From Chitinophagales bacterium (GTDB lineage: Bacteria > Bacteroidota > Bacteroidia > Chitinophagales > UBA10324), in NCBI GenBank assembly GCA_019694975.1, contig JAIBAY010000002.1, positions 509,252 through 573,251 of the forward strand: DNA of 64,000 nucleotides, in the 5' to 3' direction. Made by a program: the position numbers and the translations under genes. The notes beneath the pieces are model-generated. The model had not been told where the DNA came from, ran no database searches, and saw only the letters and a list, made by a program, of their open reading frames with translations. Positions 56,626 through 64,000 of the stretch are shown one piece after another; within the stretch, counting starts at the first letter, position 1, and the number at the start of each line of letters is the position of its first letter.

Positions 56626-58440
56626 ATGAAAAAAGAACACCGGCAGAAAAACATCCCATCCAAAAAGCAAGCGGCTGCCCCTGCGGGTAACCGGCTTCCA
56701 TTACTGATAACAGCGACGGTAATTGCCATCATCACTTATCTCAGCTACGCGCCATCACTGAATGCCTCCTTTACGAACTGGGATGATGACACTTATGTTA
56801 CGGCGAACACTATTATTACGGCAAAATCTGTTGACTGGAAGGCCCTCTTCACACAACCGGTTGCATTGAACTATCATCCGGTCACCATGCTCTCGCTTGC
56901 TTTGAATTACCAGGCTGCCGGCATGAAACCAGGTCCTTATCATGCCACCAACCTGCTGCTGCACATCATCAACAGTATTTTATGGTTTCTGTTCTTTTAT
57001 TACTTATCAGGAAAAAAATTAATCACCGCTGCACTGGCAGGACTTCTGTCCGCCCTGCATCCGATGCACGTGGAATCCGTTGCCTGGATAGCAGAACGGA
57101 AAGACGTGCTCTATGTTTGTTTCCTGCTCTTATCGTTGCTGGCGTATTTACGGTATCGAACACTGAATCAAAACAGCTGGCTCATCTCCTGTTTTCTCCT
57201 GTTCGTGCTCGCATGCCTGTCAAAGGCCATGGCCGTAGTGCTGCCCGTGCTGCTGATACTGGTTGATTATTTTCAGCAACGCAAGTTAGACCGCAGGGCC
57301 TGGATGGAAAAAATTCCGTTTCTGCTCGTTTCACTTTTGTTTGGTGTTATCGCTTTAAGTATACAGGCAGGATCAGCAAATGAAACGGTGGCTGCATACA
57401 CGCTGCTACAACGGTTCGTATTCGGTTGTTATGGCTTACTGCTTTACCTTATCAAATTCATATTCCCGTTCAGCCTTTCCGCTTTTTACCCGTACCCGGA
57501 AGTAAGCGACTCGCTGTTGTCAGTTCCGCTACAATATTACCTCGCTCCTATCATGCTGGCAGCAGGCGGCTGGATGATGTACCGTTACTTACGGAAGCAG
57601 CCATTCATCATTTTCGGGTTACTTTTTTTTATGGTCTCCATTGCGCTGGTGCTGCAGTTTATCTCCGTCGGCAATGCCATGATGGCGGACCGCTACAGCT
57701 ATCTCTCCTACGGCGGCTTATGTTTTATCACCAGTTATGGTTTTGAAAAATACTACCGTGGAAAACCAACTGCCCGGACAACCCTCAGCATCGTTGCCGC
57801 TGTTGTGCTGCTCGTTTTTGCATGGCTGACACATGAACGAACCAGGGTGTGGAACAATAGTGAAACGCTGTGGAGCGATGTGATCAGCAAATATCCACAG
57901 GCTGCTACCGCGCATAAAAACCGTGGCAATTATTATGGGGAGCGCGGAAATACTGCTGCTGCATTAAAAGATTACAAGGTGTTACTCGATATGAATACTA
58001 CCGATCCGGAGGTTTATAATAATCTGGGAAATATCTATGCCGATCAAAACAAGCCCGGGGAATCACTGAGTGCTTACACGAAAGCCATTGCGCTTAAACC
58101 TGACTATGTGAATGCATACATCAACAGGGGCATCAGCTATAACAGTCTACAGCAACCGGAAAAAGCGATAGCAGATTTTTCATCGGCCCTTGCATTAGAC
58201 ACATCCAAGGCAACACTTTGGGCGCAGCGTGGCTACACTTATTTTACGATGGGAAAATACGAAGCTGCCATTCATGACTTTAACAAAACATTACAGCTGC
58301 AGCCCGGATTTGATGCCGCGCTCTATTGCCGCGGACTGTCCTATTACAAGACGGGAAATAAAACCGAAGGCGTCAAAGACCTGTTACAAGCCAAATCGCT
58401 TGGTTACCAGGGCGACTACTCATTGCTTGCTCCGGAATAG
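56626..58440 (+). CDS. Polytopic membrane protein with C-terminal TPR repeats (TMTC/PMT-like)
   Basis: 604 residues from the ATG at 56626; a GTG at 56587 is in frame but unneeded. About ten membrane helices fill residues 35-400. Early motifs NASFTNWDDDTYVTAN, NYHPVTMLSLALNY and LHPMHVESVAWIAERKDVL are like those of the GT-C membrane glycosyltransferase group that includes animal TMTC proteins, where acidic residues in the first loop are catalytic. About five TPR repeats follow (near 440-590: NNLGNIYADQNKPGESLSAY, YINRGISYNSLQQPEKAIA). A lipid-linked sugar donor is inferred, not shown. Convergent with the NtrC-type gene. Confidence 0.82.
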   Translation: MKKEHRQKNIPSKKQAAAPAGNRLPLLITATVIAIITYLSYAPSLNASFTNWDDDTYVTANTIITAKSVDWKALFTQPVALNYHPVTMLSLALNYQAAGMKPGPYHATNLLLHIINSILWFLFFYYLSGKKLITAALAGLLSALHPMHVESVAWIAERKDVLYVCFLLLSLLAYLRYRTLNQNSWLISCFLLFVLACLSKAMAVVLPVLLILVDYFQQRKLDRRAWMEKIPFLLVSLLFGVIALSIQAGSANETVAAYTLLQRFVFGCYGLLLYLIKFIFPFSLSAFYPYPEVSDSLLSVPLQYYLAPIMLAAGGWMMYRYLRKQPFIIFGLLFFMVSIALVLQFISVGNAMMADRYSYLSYGGLCFITSYGFEKYYRGKPTARTTLSIVAAVVLLVFAWLTHERTRVWNNSETLWSDVISKYPQAATAHKNRGNYYGERGNTAAALKDYKVLLDMNTTDPEVYNNLGNIYADQNKPGESLSAYTKAIALKPDYVNAYINRGISYNSLQQPEKAIADFSSALALDTSKATLWAQRGYTYFTMGKYEAAIHDFNKTLQLQPGFDAALYCRGLSYYKTGNKTEGVKDLLQAKSLGYQGDYSLLAPE

Positions 58441-58504
58441 TTATAACTATACCCCCGTGATGGGAAATGCCACAAGCTATCTCTAAACAGGCAATCAATG
58501 CGTT

Positions 58505-58597
58505 AATGCCTAATATATATCGACATCCGTCGATGAATGGAAAAGATCCTGAAACAAGTTCAGGATGACTTCAGGTATTTTGATATAGCTTCTTAAA
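58505..58597 (+). repeat. Dispersed intergenic repeat, copy 2
   Basis: Resembles 43692-43791 (same block order and strand). The central TCCTGAA-ACAAG-TTCAGGA forms a 7-bp hairpin that could also work as a transcription end for the two genes that converge here. Confidence 0.65.
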
Positions 58598-58600
58598 GGA

Positions 58601-59971
58601 TCAGGAGTTCTGCGTCTCTTCGCGCTTGAGGCCGAACTTATCCATCTTGCTGTACAGATGGCTGCGCTGCAAATCAATTTCATCGGCTGTTTTCGAAACA
58701 TTCCATGCATTCATCCGCAAACGGTATTCAATATATTGTTTCTCCATGTAGTCGCGGAAGTCCATGAACTTGTCGAAGCGGTTAAACAGCGACTCCATCG
58801 GATCCCTTGTCACGTTAGCAACTGCAAAGGCAAGCACTTCCTGCTCAGTGATTTTATTTTCACTCAGGATGACCAACCTTTCCATCACATTGTGCAATTC
58901 CCTGATGTTGCCGGTCCAGTTGATATTCTGCAACTCCAGTATTGCCTTGGGTGTGATAATCTTGCGCGGTATGCCATAATCTTCACAGATCTCCGTCACA
59001 AATTTTTCCGCCAGGATGGGTATGTCTTCCTTGCGATCGTTCAGTGATGGCACATGAATGATGATCACGCTGAGGCGATGATACAGATCCATGCGGAAAT
59101 TGCCCTTATCAATTTCACGACTGAGATCCTTGTTGGTAGCAGCAACAACCCGAACATCCACCGTAATCTCTTTGTCGCCGCCAACACGCGTAATCTTGTT
59201 TTCCTGCAAAGCACGCAGCACTTTAGCCTGTGCACTCAGGCTCATATCGCCGATCTCATCTAAAAACAAGGTGCCGCCGGTGGCAGATTCAAACTTACCG
59301 ATCCTCTGTTTGATGGCAGAGGTAAAGGCACCTTTTTCATGTCCGAATAATTCACTCTCGATGAGTTCGGAAGGTATGGCAGCGCAATTGACTTCCACGA
59401 GTGGCCCGGTTGCCCGGTTGCTCTTTTCATGAATCCATCTTGCCACGAGTTCCTTTCCCGTACCGTTGTCGCCGGTAATCAGCACACGCGCATCGGTAGG
59501 AGCCACTTTATCAATCTTTTCTTTGATCTTCTCTACAGCAGGCGACTGCCCTAATATCTCCCTGGTTTTTGAAACACGGCGCTTTAAAACTTTCGTTTCC
59601 GTAACCAGTGATACTTTCTCGAGTGCATTGCGCAATGAAATCAGGAGCCGGTTGAGATCCATCGGCTTGGCGACAAAATCATATGCACCTTTCCTTACTG
59701 CTTCAACGGCAGTATCAATGGTACCGTGGCCGGAAACCATGATCACCGGCGTGTCGGCATTGGTCTGCATGATTTTATCCAGCACTTCAAGGCCATCCAT
59801 CTTCGGCATCTTGATATCGAGCAGGATGGCGTCGAATGTCTTTTCCTTCAGCATGTTTAACCCTTCAAGCCCGTCAACAGCTTCTTCCACCTTGTATCCT
59901 TCATACTCCAGGATTTCCCGCAAGGTGCGGCGGATGCTTTTTTCGTCGTCAATAATCAGAATGGTTGGCAT
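58601..59971 (-). CDS. NtrC/AtoC-type sigma-54-dependent response regulator
   Basis: 456 residues. Receiver domain with DD at 8-9 and phospho-acceptor Asp52 (AILLDIKMPKMDG). Central AAA+ domain has Walker A GDNGTGKE near 166 and the sigma-54-contacting GAFTSA loop. A Fis-like helix-turn-helix ends the protein (NVSKTADEIDLQRSHLYSKM). It should activate RpoN promoters. Its kinase is not adjacent, so it is an orphan in this window. ATG at 59971. Confidence 0.94.
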   Translation of the reverse strand: MPTILIIDDEKSIRRTLREILEYEGYKVEEAVDGLEGLNMLKEKTFDAILLDIKMPKMDGLEVLDKIMQTNADTPVIMVSGHGTIDTAVEAVRKGAYDFVAKPMDLNRLLISLRNALEKVSLVTETKVLKRRVSKTREILGQSPAVEKIKEKIDKVAPTDARVLITGDNGTGKELVARWIHEKSNRATGPLVEVNCAAIPSELIESELFGHEKGAFTSAIKQRIGKFESATGGTLFLDEIGDMSLSAQAKVLRALQENKITRVGGDKEITVDVRVVAATNKDLSREIDKGNFRMDLYHRLSVIIIHVPSLNDRKEDIPILAEKFVTEICEDYGIPRKIITPKAILELQNINWTGNIRELHNVMERLVILSENKITEQEVLAFAVANVTRDPMESLFNRFDKFMDFRDYMEKQYIEYRLRMNAWNVSKTADEIDLQRSHLYSKMDKFGLKREETQNS

Positions 59972-60356
59972 GTGGTGCGCTTACCTTTGTAAATAATGTA
60001 AAAGTAGAAATTCCATCCCATAACCTGTTCAAATGAAACAGCTCATGCGCATTTTTCTTCAGCATATATGCTGCCGGACACTTACCGCATCAGCAGCGTA
60101 CTGAATGCCATTTTGCTGCCATCGGTTTGATGAGGTCTTTCATTCAATTTTTCAGCTATACTCGACGACATCTCAAGCGATGCTGCCATGTAAGGTTCAT
60201 TGATAAAGAAACTACCGTTACATGGCCGGTAAAAAACCATGCTGTCTTCAACTATCATGCCTGCTATCAGCCAGACAACTTTCTGCTGCCATATAAAACT
60301 CCATCAAGATATGTGGAGCAGAGGCTGAATAAACAAATGCATAGTGCAGGGAACCA
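59972..60356. other. Intergenic region without recognised features
   Basis: 385 bp. A 77-residue plus-strand open frame (60127-60360) has no family resemblance and overlaps the next gene's end. No terminator with a T-run was found. Confidence 0.3.
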
Positions 60357-61418
60357 TTAATGCTGCACCACGCAGGTAAGATGCTGCACGGTATCTTCAT
60401 ATTGCACTTCCAGAAAGTATATTCCGTTTTTCCAGCCAGACACCTGGATCACTGCTGCCGGCTGATTCATATCAAACCTTTGCACCACGGCACCGGAAAT
60501 ATCTGTTACCGTAATTGTTGCCGGATGCCGGAAAGAATTGTTACTGCAAATCTGCACCACATCACCTGCGGGATTTGGATACACTGAAAACGACTGATGC
60601 AATGCAGCAGCTATTACCGGCACACCGGTCTGCAATGCCGTGTCCTGATAAGTTATTTGTGTGATGACAGGCACACCCAGCACATCCTGCGCATTGATCT
60701 GCAAAACAGGAATGCCGCCGGCCTGTGTAAGCCATTTATATTCATACGACTTCAGCGTAACATTGGTGCCAAAACCCAGTGTGTCGAGATAAACGCTGTC
60801 CACATCTGTGATGACAGATGCAACACGCAGCGCGTTGAAATTGCCGATGGGCGTTTGCACCGTGCCCCATCCATCAACGGTGTTCACTCTTTTCCGTTGT
60901 TGCGAAACATATCCCAGGCCTGTCAATCCAATGGAAAATCCTGACGAGGATGAGTCCACGCCGTTGAACTGCAGGGGAAATTTATAGATCACATCTTTAT
61001 CACCGTAGAGCACCGGAACAGGAATACCATCAATAGTGCCGGCAAACCCATATTGTTTCAATGCATTGGAATTATTCTCATAGATCAGATACACGTCGTC
61101 CAGTGCGATCTGATCAACTGAAATGCTGTAAGGTGTTTTGTCTACGAGGTTGGCACCGGCATATAAAATCTGGTAAAGGAACGACAGCTCAGAAAGGCCA
61201 TAGAAAGTATCTGTCGCTGAAGACAAAGGGGTGAGTTGGTGAAAATCCCATGTTGTGTTGGCGCCGGTTTGCGAAGGATCAATTGTAAAATCAATCACGG
61301 CAGTGGTGTTGAAATAGGACGCGCCGGCATGCGGCATATCAGCCTGTGTAATCGTGATCTGCGCAACAGCGCGAAACGATGCCATGAGCAGCCATAAGCC
61401 AATGAGGTAATATTTCAT
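60357..61418 (-). CDS. Secreted protein with type IX C-terminal sorting domain
   Basis: 353 residues from the ATG at 61418 (a TTG three codons upstream is less likely). Signal peptide about 1-20 (KYYLIGLWLLMASFRAVAQ). The middle has GANTTWDFHQL and VDGWGTVQTPIGNFNALRV, shared in style with the protein at 7639-8664. The last 75 residues (from VYPNPAGDVVQI) are a type A sorting domain. Last gene of a four-gene envelope operon. Function unknown. Confidence 0.85.
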   Translation of the reverse strand: MKYYLIGLWLLMASFRAVAQITITQADMPHAGASYFNTTAVIDFTIDPSQTGANTTWDFHQLTPLSSATDTFYGLSELSFLYQILYAGANLVDKTPYSISVDQIALDDVYLIYENNSNALKQYGFAGTIDGIPVPVLYGDKDVIYKFPLQFNGVDSSSSGFSIGLTGLGYVSQQRKRVNTVDGWGTVQTPIGNFNALRVASVITDVDSVYLDTLGFGTNVTLKSYEYKWLTQAGGIPVLQINAQDVLGVPVITQITYQDTALQTGVPVIAAALHQSFSVYPNPAGDVVQICSNNSFRHPATITVTDISGAVVQRFDMNQPAAVIQVSGWKNGIYFLEVQYEDTVQHLTCVVQH

Positions 61419-61466
61419 AAGGTTCAACTTTAACTGCTGCGACAGGGATCAGACGTTTTTTATTCA

Positions 61467-62267
61467 CTATTTTTTTGCAGGCGCTTCCTTCAACATCACT
61501 CCATTATCCCATGTTTGTGTCTTCAGCAGTTTCCCCGCTTCATCATACATTTTCCAGGTACCGGTTTTCTTTCCAGCCTTGTACATGCCTTCTGCGCTTA
61601 CTGTTCCTGACTCATAAAAATCTTTCCAGGGTCCGTTTTCAATGTTGTTGCTGTATTCGCCCTGCGACTTTATTTTTCCGTTTTCATAAAACTGCCTGGA
61701 AACACCGCTGATCACTCCGTTATCATAGGTGTATTCCACATAAGGATTTCCTTCCGCATAATACCAACGGTTGATACTGTCGCGGCGGCCTGCACGCCAC
61801 ATGCCTTCTTCCTGCAACGCCCCTTCCGGTGTATAAACACGCCGCCAGCCGTCGAGCAACCCTTTCACATAATTTTCTTCGCTCTTAAGGTTGCCGCCCA
61901 GGTAGAAGTCATGCATAAGTCCTTCCAGCGCACCGTTGCGGATGTATTGTTCTTTCGACACGGTACCCGTTTCATCAAATATCAGGATCATGCCATCATA
62001 AAAATCAAGGTTGTACTCTTCTACCCTTTCGAGCAGGCCGAATTCATTGTACGTGCGCCAGATGCCCTGCTTCTTTCCGTTCAGCAACTTGCCGGCGCGG
62101 TACAACCGCTGCGAAGGCATATAATAAATTTTCATATCCACGATGTTATAAGCATCCGGATCATGAACGGCCACGGTATCGTAACCGGTTACCGTATTAC
62201 CTTCATCTTCCTGTGCGAAAAGGAAGGAAGGAAAGAAAACAACAATTGCAAGAAGCAGCTTTCTCAT
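61467..62267 (-). CDS. MORN-like repeat protein (YwqK-type), exported
   Basis: 266 residues with a signal peptide (about 1-18, KLLLAIVVFFPSFLFA). Seven or so repeats of about 23 residues follow with the pattern G-x-x-x-G-x-W-x-x-(Y/F), e.g. GKKQGIWRTYNEFGLLE, GPWKDFYESGTVSAEGMY and GKKTGTWKMYDEAGKL. These are the MORN-variant repeats that databases often name YwqK-family antitoxin; in exported Bacteroidota proteins that name has little meaning. It lies 27 bases after the barrel gene and 48 before the sorting-domain gene. ATG at 62267. Confidence 0.85.
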   Translation of the reverse strand: MRKLLLAIVVFFPSFLFAQEDEGNTVTGYDTVAVHDPDAYNIVDMKIYYMPSQRLYRAGKLLNGKKQGIWRTYNEFGLLERVEEYNLDFYDGMILIFDETGTVSKEQYIRNGALEGLMHDFYLGGNLKSEENYVKGLLDGWRRVYTPEGALQEEGMWRAGRRDSINRWYYAEGNPYVEYTYDNGVISGVSRQFYENGKIKSQGEYSNNIENGPWKDFYESGTVSAEGMYKAGKKTGTWKMYDEAGKLLKTQTWDNGVMLKEAPAKK

Positions 62268-62294
62268 TTTACCTGTATCGTTTTTTTTATTGAA

Positions 62295-63644
62295 TCAGAA
62301 TTGCCAGGAGGCCTGCAAAAATAAGGAAGTTGATGTAGTTTGAGAAGGCATTACCAGGCCCGGCACATTCTGTGATGCAACGGATAACCTGAAGGAACCG
62401 TTTACCTGAATGATAGCTGTAAGCCCCAGCCCAAAGGCAGCACTGCCTCCATACGCGAATGAACAGCCGGCAGTCAGCCAGTCAGTTATCACATATTGTG
62501 GCTGAATAAAAATGAGCGGCATCAGGTCCGGCATCGGGCGGTACGTGACACCGGCCACCGTCATGCAGCGATCACTCCACTTTTGAAAATAAACCAGTGA
62601 GAAGCGCATCTTGAATGCTGTAGTAAACGTTCCATTGTTGACCGTTGCGCCGGTCTTGTCAAGCAACGTATCGCCACTGAACTGAAACAGCGATGAATCA
62701 GCCTGCACCAACAAATCATTCACCTCCAGGCCTTCAAAATGCAAGGCGCTGTCGGCAGTATAAAGCAGTGAGTGTTTATTCCAGGCAATCAGCCCCGCAT
62801 CATTCGCACTGAGTGTTAACCTCGACTTACCATCATGAAACAGGCACGACAGCAACAGGTCGGCCGCAGCGCCACGGCCATCAGTTTGCCAGGTTCCATG
62901 ATTTGAAGTATCCGCTTCATGGTATTCTATGTTATAAACCGCGTCAAGGTATTCACCATTTTCTTCCGTATAGAGCGTGGCATGGTGCAGGAGAATTTCA
63001 TGACCCTTTTTTGCAGAGATGTAGGAAATGCCGATACCTGTCTCCCACTGCACTTCCTTGTTTAGCAACTGTTTTTGCAAACCCAGGCGCAGCTGACGGT
63101 AACTGTATTGCAGATCGTATGAACCGCTGAAATCGGCAGTTTTTCCCGCATAACCGGCATTGCCAAAGAAGATCACCTTGAAAAGATCTTCCGTGAATGT
63201 GGATTGCTGTACCGTTCCTATACGCATGCTGCAAGAAATCAACGACGGGCTGTGTAAGATGAATGAAGGTGCAAGAAACCGGTAACCGGCTTCCATATCA
63301 ACTGTATATTCAAATGCATTGGTGGCTGAAAGATCTTTTGCAACGGACTGTTTCATTTCCTCATCAATAAACTTATTGCGCAATGCCGCGGAACTGAATG
63401 CAAGGTTTACTGCATTTGAACCAATCATGCCCAGTCCTTTTACCTCGACCTCGTGACGGACCGAATCGGTAAAATTCGTCAGGGCAATGTCAGTGTATGT
63501 ATTAAATGACAGGTCCTGCCAGCCATTCAGGGAAACCGTATGAATCATTGATTGTTGCAGCTGCCCGTTTGCCGGCTCCTGTGCAACGGCATGTGTTGCA
63601 AAACATAGAAACAATATCATTGAGAGGAGACAGCGACTGTGCAT
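62295..63644 (-). CDS. Predicted outer-membrane beta-barrel protein (DUF5723-like)
   Basis: 449 residues, signal peptide about 1-21 (LSMILFLCFATHAVA). The rest is built of amphipathic strands and ends in Phe (LFLQASWQF), as outer-membrane barrels do. The layout (GNAGYAGKTADFSGSYDLQYSY, SANDAGLIAWNKHSLLYTAD, AYGGSAAFGLGLTAI) recalls the DUF5723 family, whose function is unknown. The assignment is by style rather than by a clear motif. The gene starts four bases after the partial gene at the right edge. ATG at 63644. Confidence 0.7.
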   Translation of the reverse strand: MHSRCLLSMILFLCFATHAVAQEPANGQLQQSMIHTVSLNGWQDLSFNTYTDIALTNFTDSVRHEVEVKGLGMIGSNAVNLAFSSAALRNKFIDEEMKQSVAKDLSATNAFEYTVDMEAGYRFLAPSFILHSPSLISCSMRIGTVQQSTFTEDLFKVIFFGNAGYAGKTADFSGSYDLQYSYRQLRLGLQKQLLNKEVQWETGIGISYISAKKGHEILLHHATLYTEENGEYLDAVYNIEYHEADTSNHGTWQTDGRGAAADLLLSCLFHDGKSRLTLSANDAGLIAWNKHSLLYTADSALHFEGLEVNDLLVQADSSLFQFSGDTLLDKTGATVNNGTFTTAFKMRFSLVYFQKWSDRCMTVAGVTYRPMPDLMPLIFIQPQYVITDWLTAGCSFAYGGSAAFGLGLTAIIQVNGSFRLSVASQNVPGLVMPSQTTSTSLFLQASWQF

Positions 63645-63648
63645 ACTT

Positions 63649-64000
63649 TTAATAGCCGGTATAAAAAATAAATGAACCGGTCAGCTTGATGTCGAGCCGG
63701 TAATCATCATAAATCTTCAGGTAAGTACTGCAGGAAGAAGAGGTGGTGGTAGTGAATGACGTTTTTACCACCACTGATTTTGCTGCACGTATCCTGTTCA
63801 TTTTCGATTCATCCACCGGTATCGTCAATACTGATTTAGCGGATGATTGCACAAGGCATTGATCATTCAGTGTTCCTGCAATAATTTCCGCCTGCGAAGT
63901 GAAGAGGGAATCAACTACGTTAAACGCTTCATCGAGGAAATACAATTGTGGTGTTGCCATGAACGGAAATCCATTGTATGCGATAAGTGAAAAGGTTCCT
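63649..64000 (-). CDS. C-terminal part of an unknown envelope-operon protein (5' end beyond window)
   Basis: The frame runs without stop from the right edge to the stop at 63649, about 116 residues visible. An internal ATG at 63960 is unlikely to be the start because the residues before it (GTFSLIAYNGFPF) continue a beta-rich pattern. The visible part has alternating strands with SFTTTTSSSCSTYLKIYDDYRLDIKL, which suggests an extracytoplasmic beta-sandwich. No family recognised. It is the first visible gene of the operon, four bases before the barrel gene. Confidence 0.7.
   Translation of the reverse strand, partial: GTFSLIAYNGFPFMATPQLYFLDEAFNVVDSLFTSQAEIIAGTLNDQCLVQSSAKSVLTIPVDESKMNRIRAAKSVVVKTSFTTTTSSSCSTYLKIYDDYRLDIKLTGSFIFYTGY

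Noticed and set aside
60127..60360. 77-residue plus-strand open frame
   Set aside because: No family resemblance, runs into the antisense of the sorting-domain gene, no promoter.
1..64000. tRNA, rRNA or tmRNA genes
   Set aside because: Intergenic regions were read for T-loop words and conserved rRNA segments; none was found, although a covariance search was not possible.

Overview
The window is a chromosome segment of a Bacteroidota bacterium, most likely from the Chitinophagales/Sphingobacteriales side of the phylum. This assignment is inferred from gene content, not from a marker-gene comparison. Supporting signs are five secreted proteins with type A C-terminal sorting domains (type IX secretion cargo), SprB-repeat and SdrD_B-like adhesins, promoters of the Bacteroidota form TTG-N18..21-TAnnTTTG, and Bacteroidota-typical families (DUF2851, ligase-associated DNA repair genes, a reg_prop/Y_Y_Y-type sensor kinase). 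No tRNA, rRNA, intact insertion sequence, CRISPR array or prophage was seen.

Layout. 0-9 kb: a glycosyltransferase cut by the left edge, an SBBP-repeat secreted protein, photolyase, a class IV aminotransferase, homogentisate dioxygenase, the ribosome-rescue hydrolase ArfB and a small secreted protein. 9-17.5 kb: housekeeping genes (L21-L27, a GNAT-like unknown, an OprO/P-type porin, Mrp plus a NifU domain, PyrF, DUF2851, PspC). 17.8-32.7 kb: two giant paralogous SprB-repeat adhesins flank a three-gene unit of a MauG-like di-haem peroxidase, a copper-amine-oxidase-like protein and a beta-propeller protein. 33-37 kb: a large sensor kinase and its NarL-type regulator. 37-43.5 kb: the four-gene ligase-associated DNA damage response set (exonuclease, ligase, DEXH helicase, PdeM). 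43.8-51.6 kb: a dienoyl-CoA-reductase-like SDR, a fused oligopeptide ABC ATPase, a membrane-anchored coiled-coil protein and a 1.2-kilo-residue outer-membrane protein. 52-60 kb: two tandem kinase/OmpR-regulator pairs, a TPR membrane protein and an NtrC-type regulator. 60-64 kb: an envelope operon (MORN-like protein, barrel protein, type IX cargo) whose first gene is cut by the right edge.

The best candidate for something undescribed is the operon at about 23.9-27.7 kb. A di-haem enzyme of the family that makes protein-derived quinone cofactors overlaps by ATGA the gene of a protein with the copper amine oxidase fold. That protein keeps the cofactor tyrosine context (N-Y-Q-Y) but appears to have lost all copper-ligand histidines. 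A secreted beta-propeller protein follows. Other points of interest are a 453-bp near-identical tandem repeat in the larger adhesin, a dispersed intergenic repeat found twice, a structured element upstream of rplU, and several genes that seem to start with TTG.
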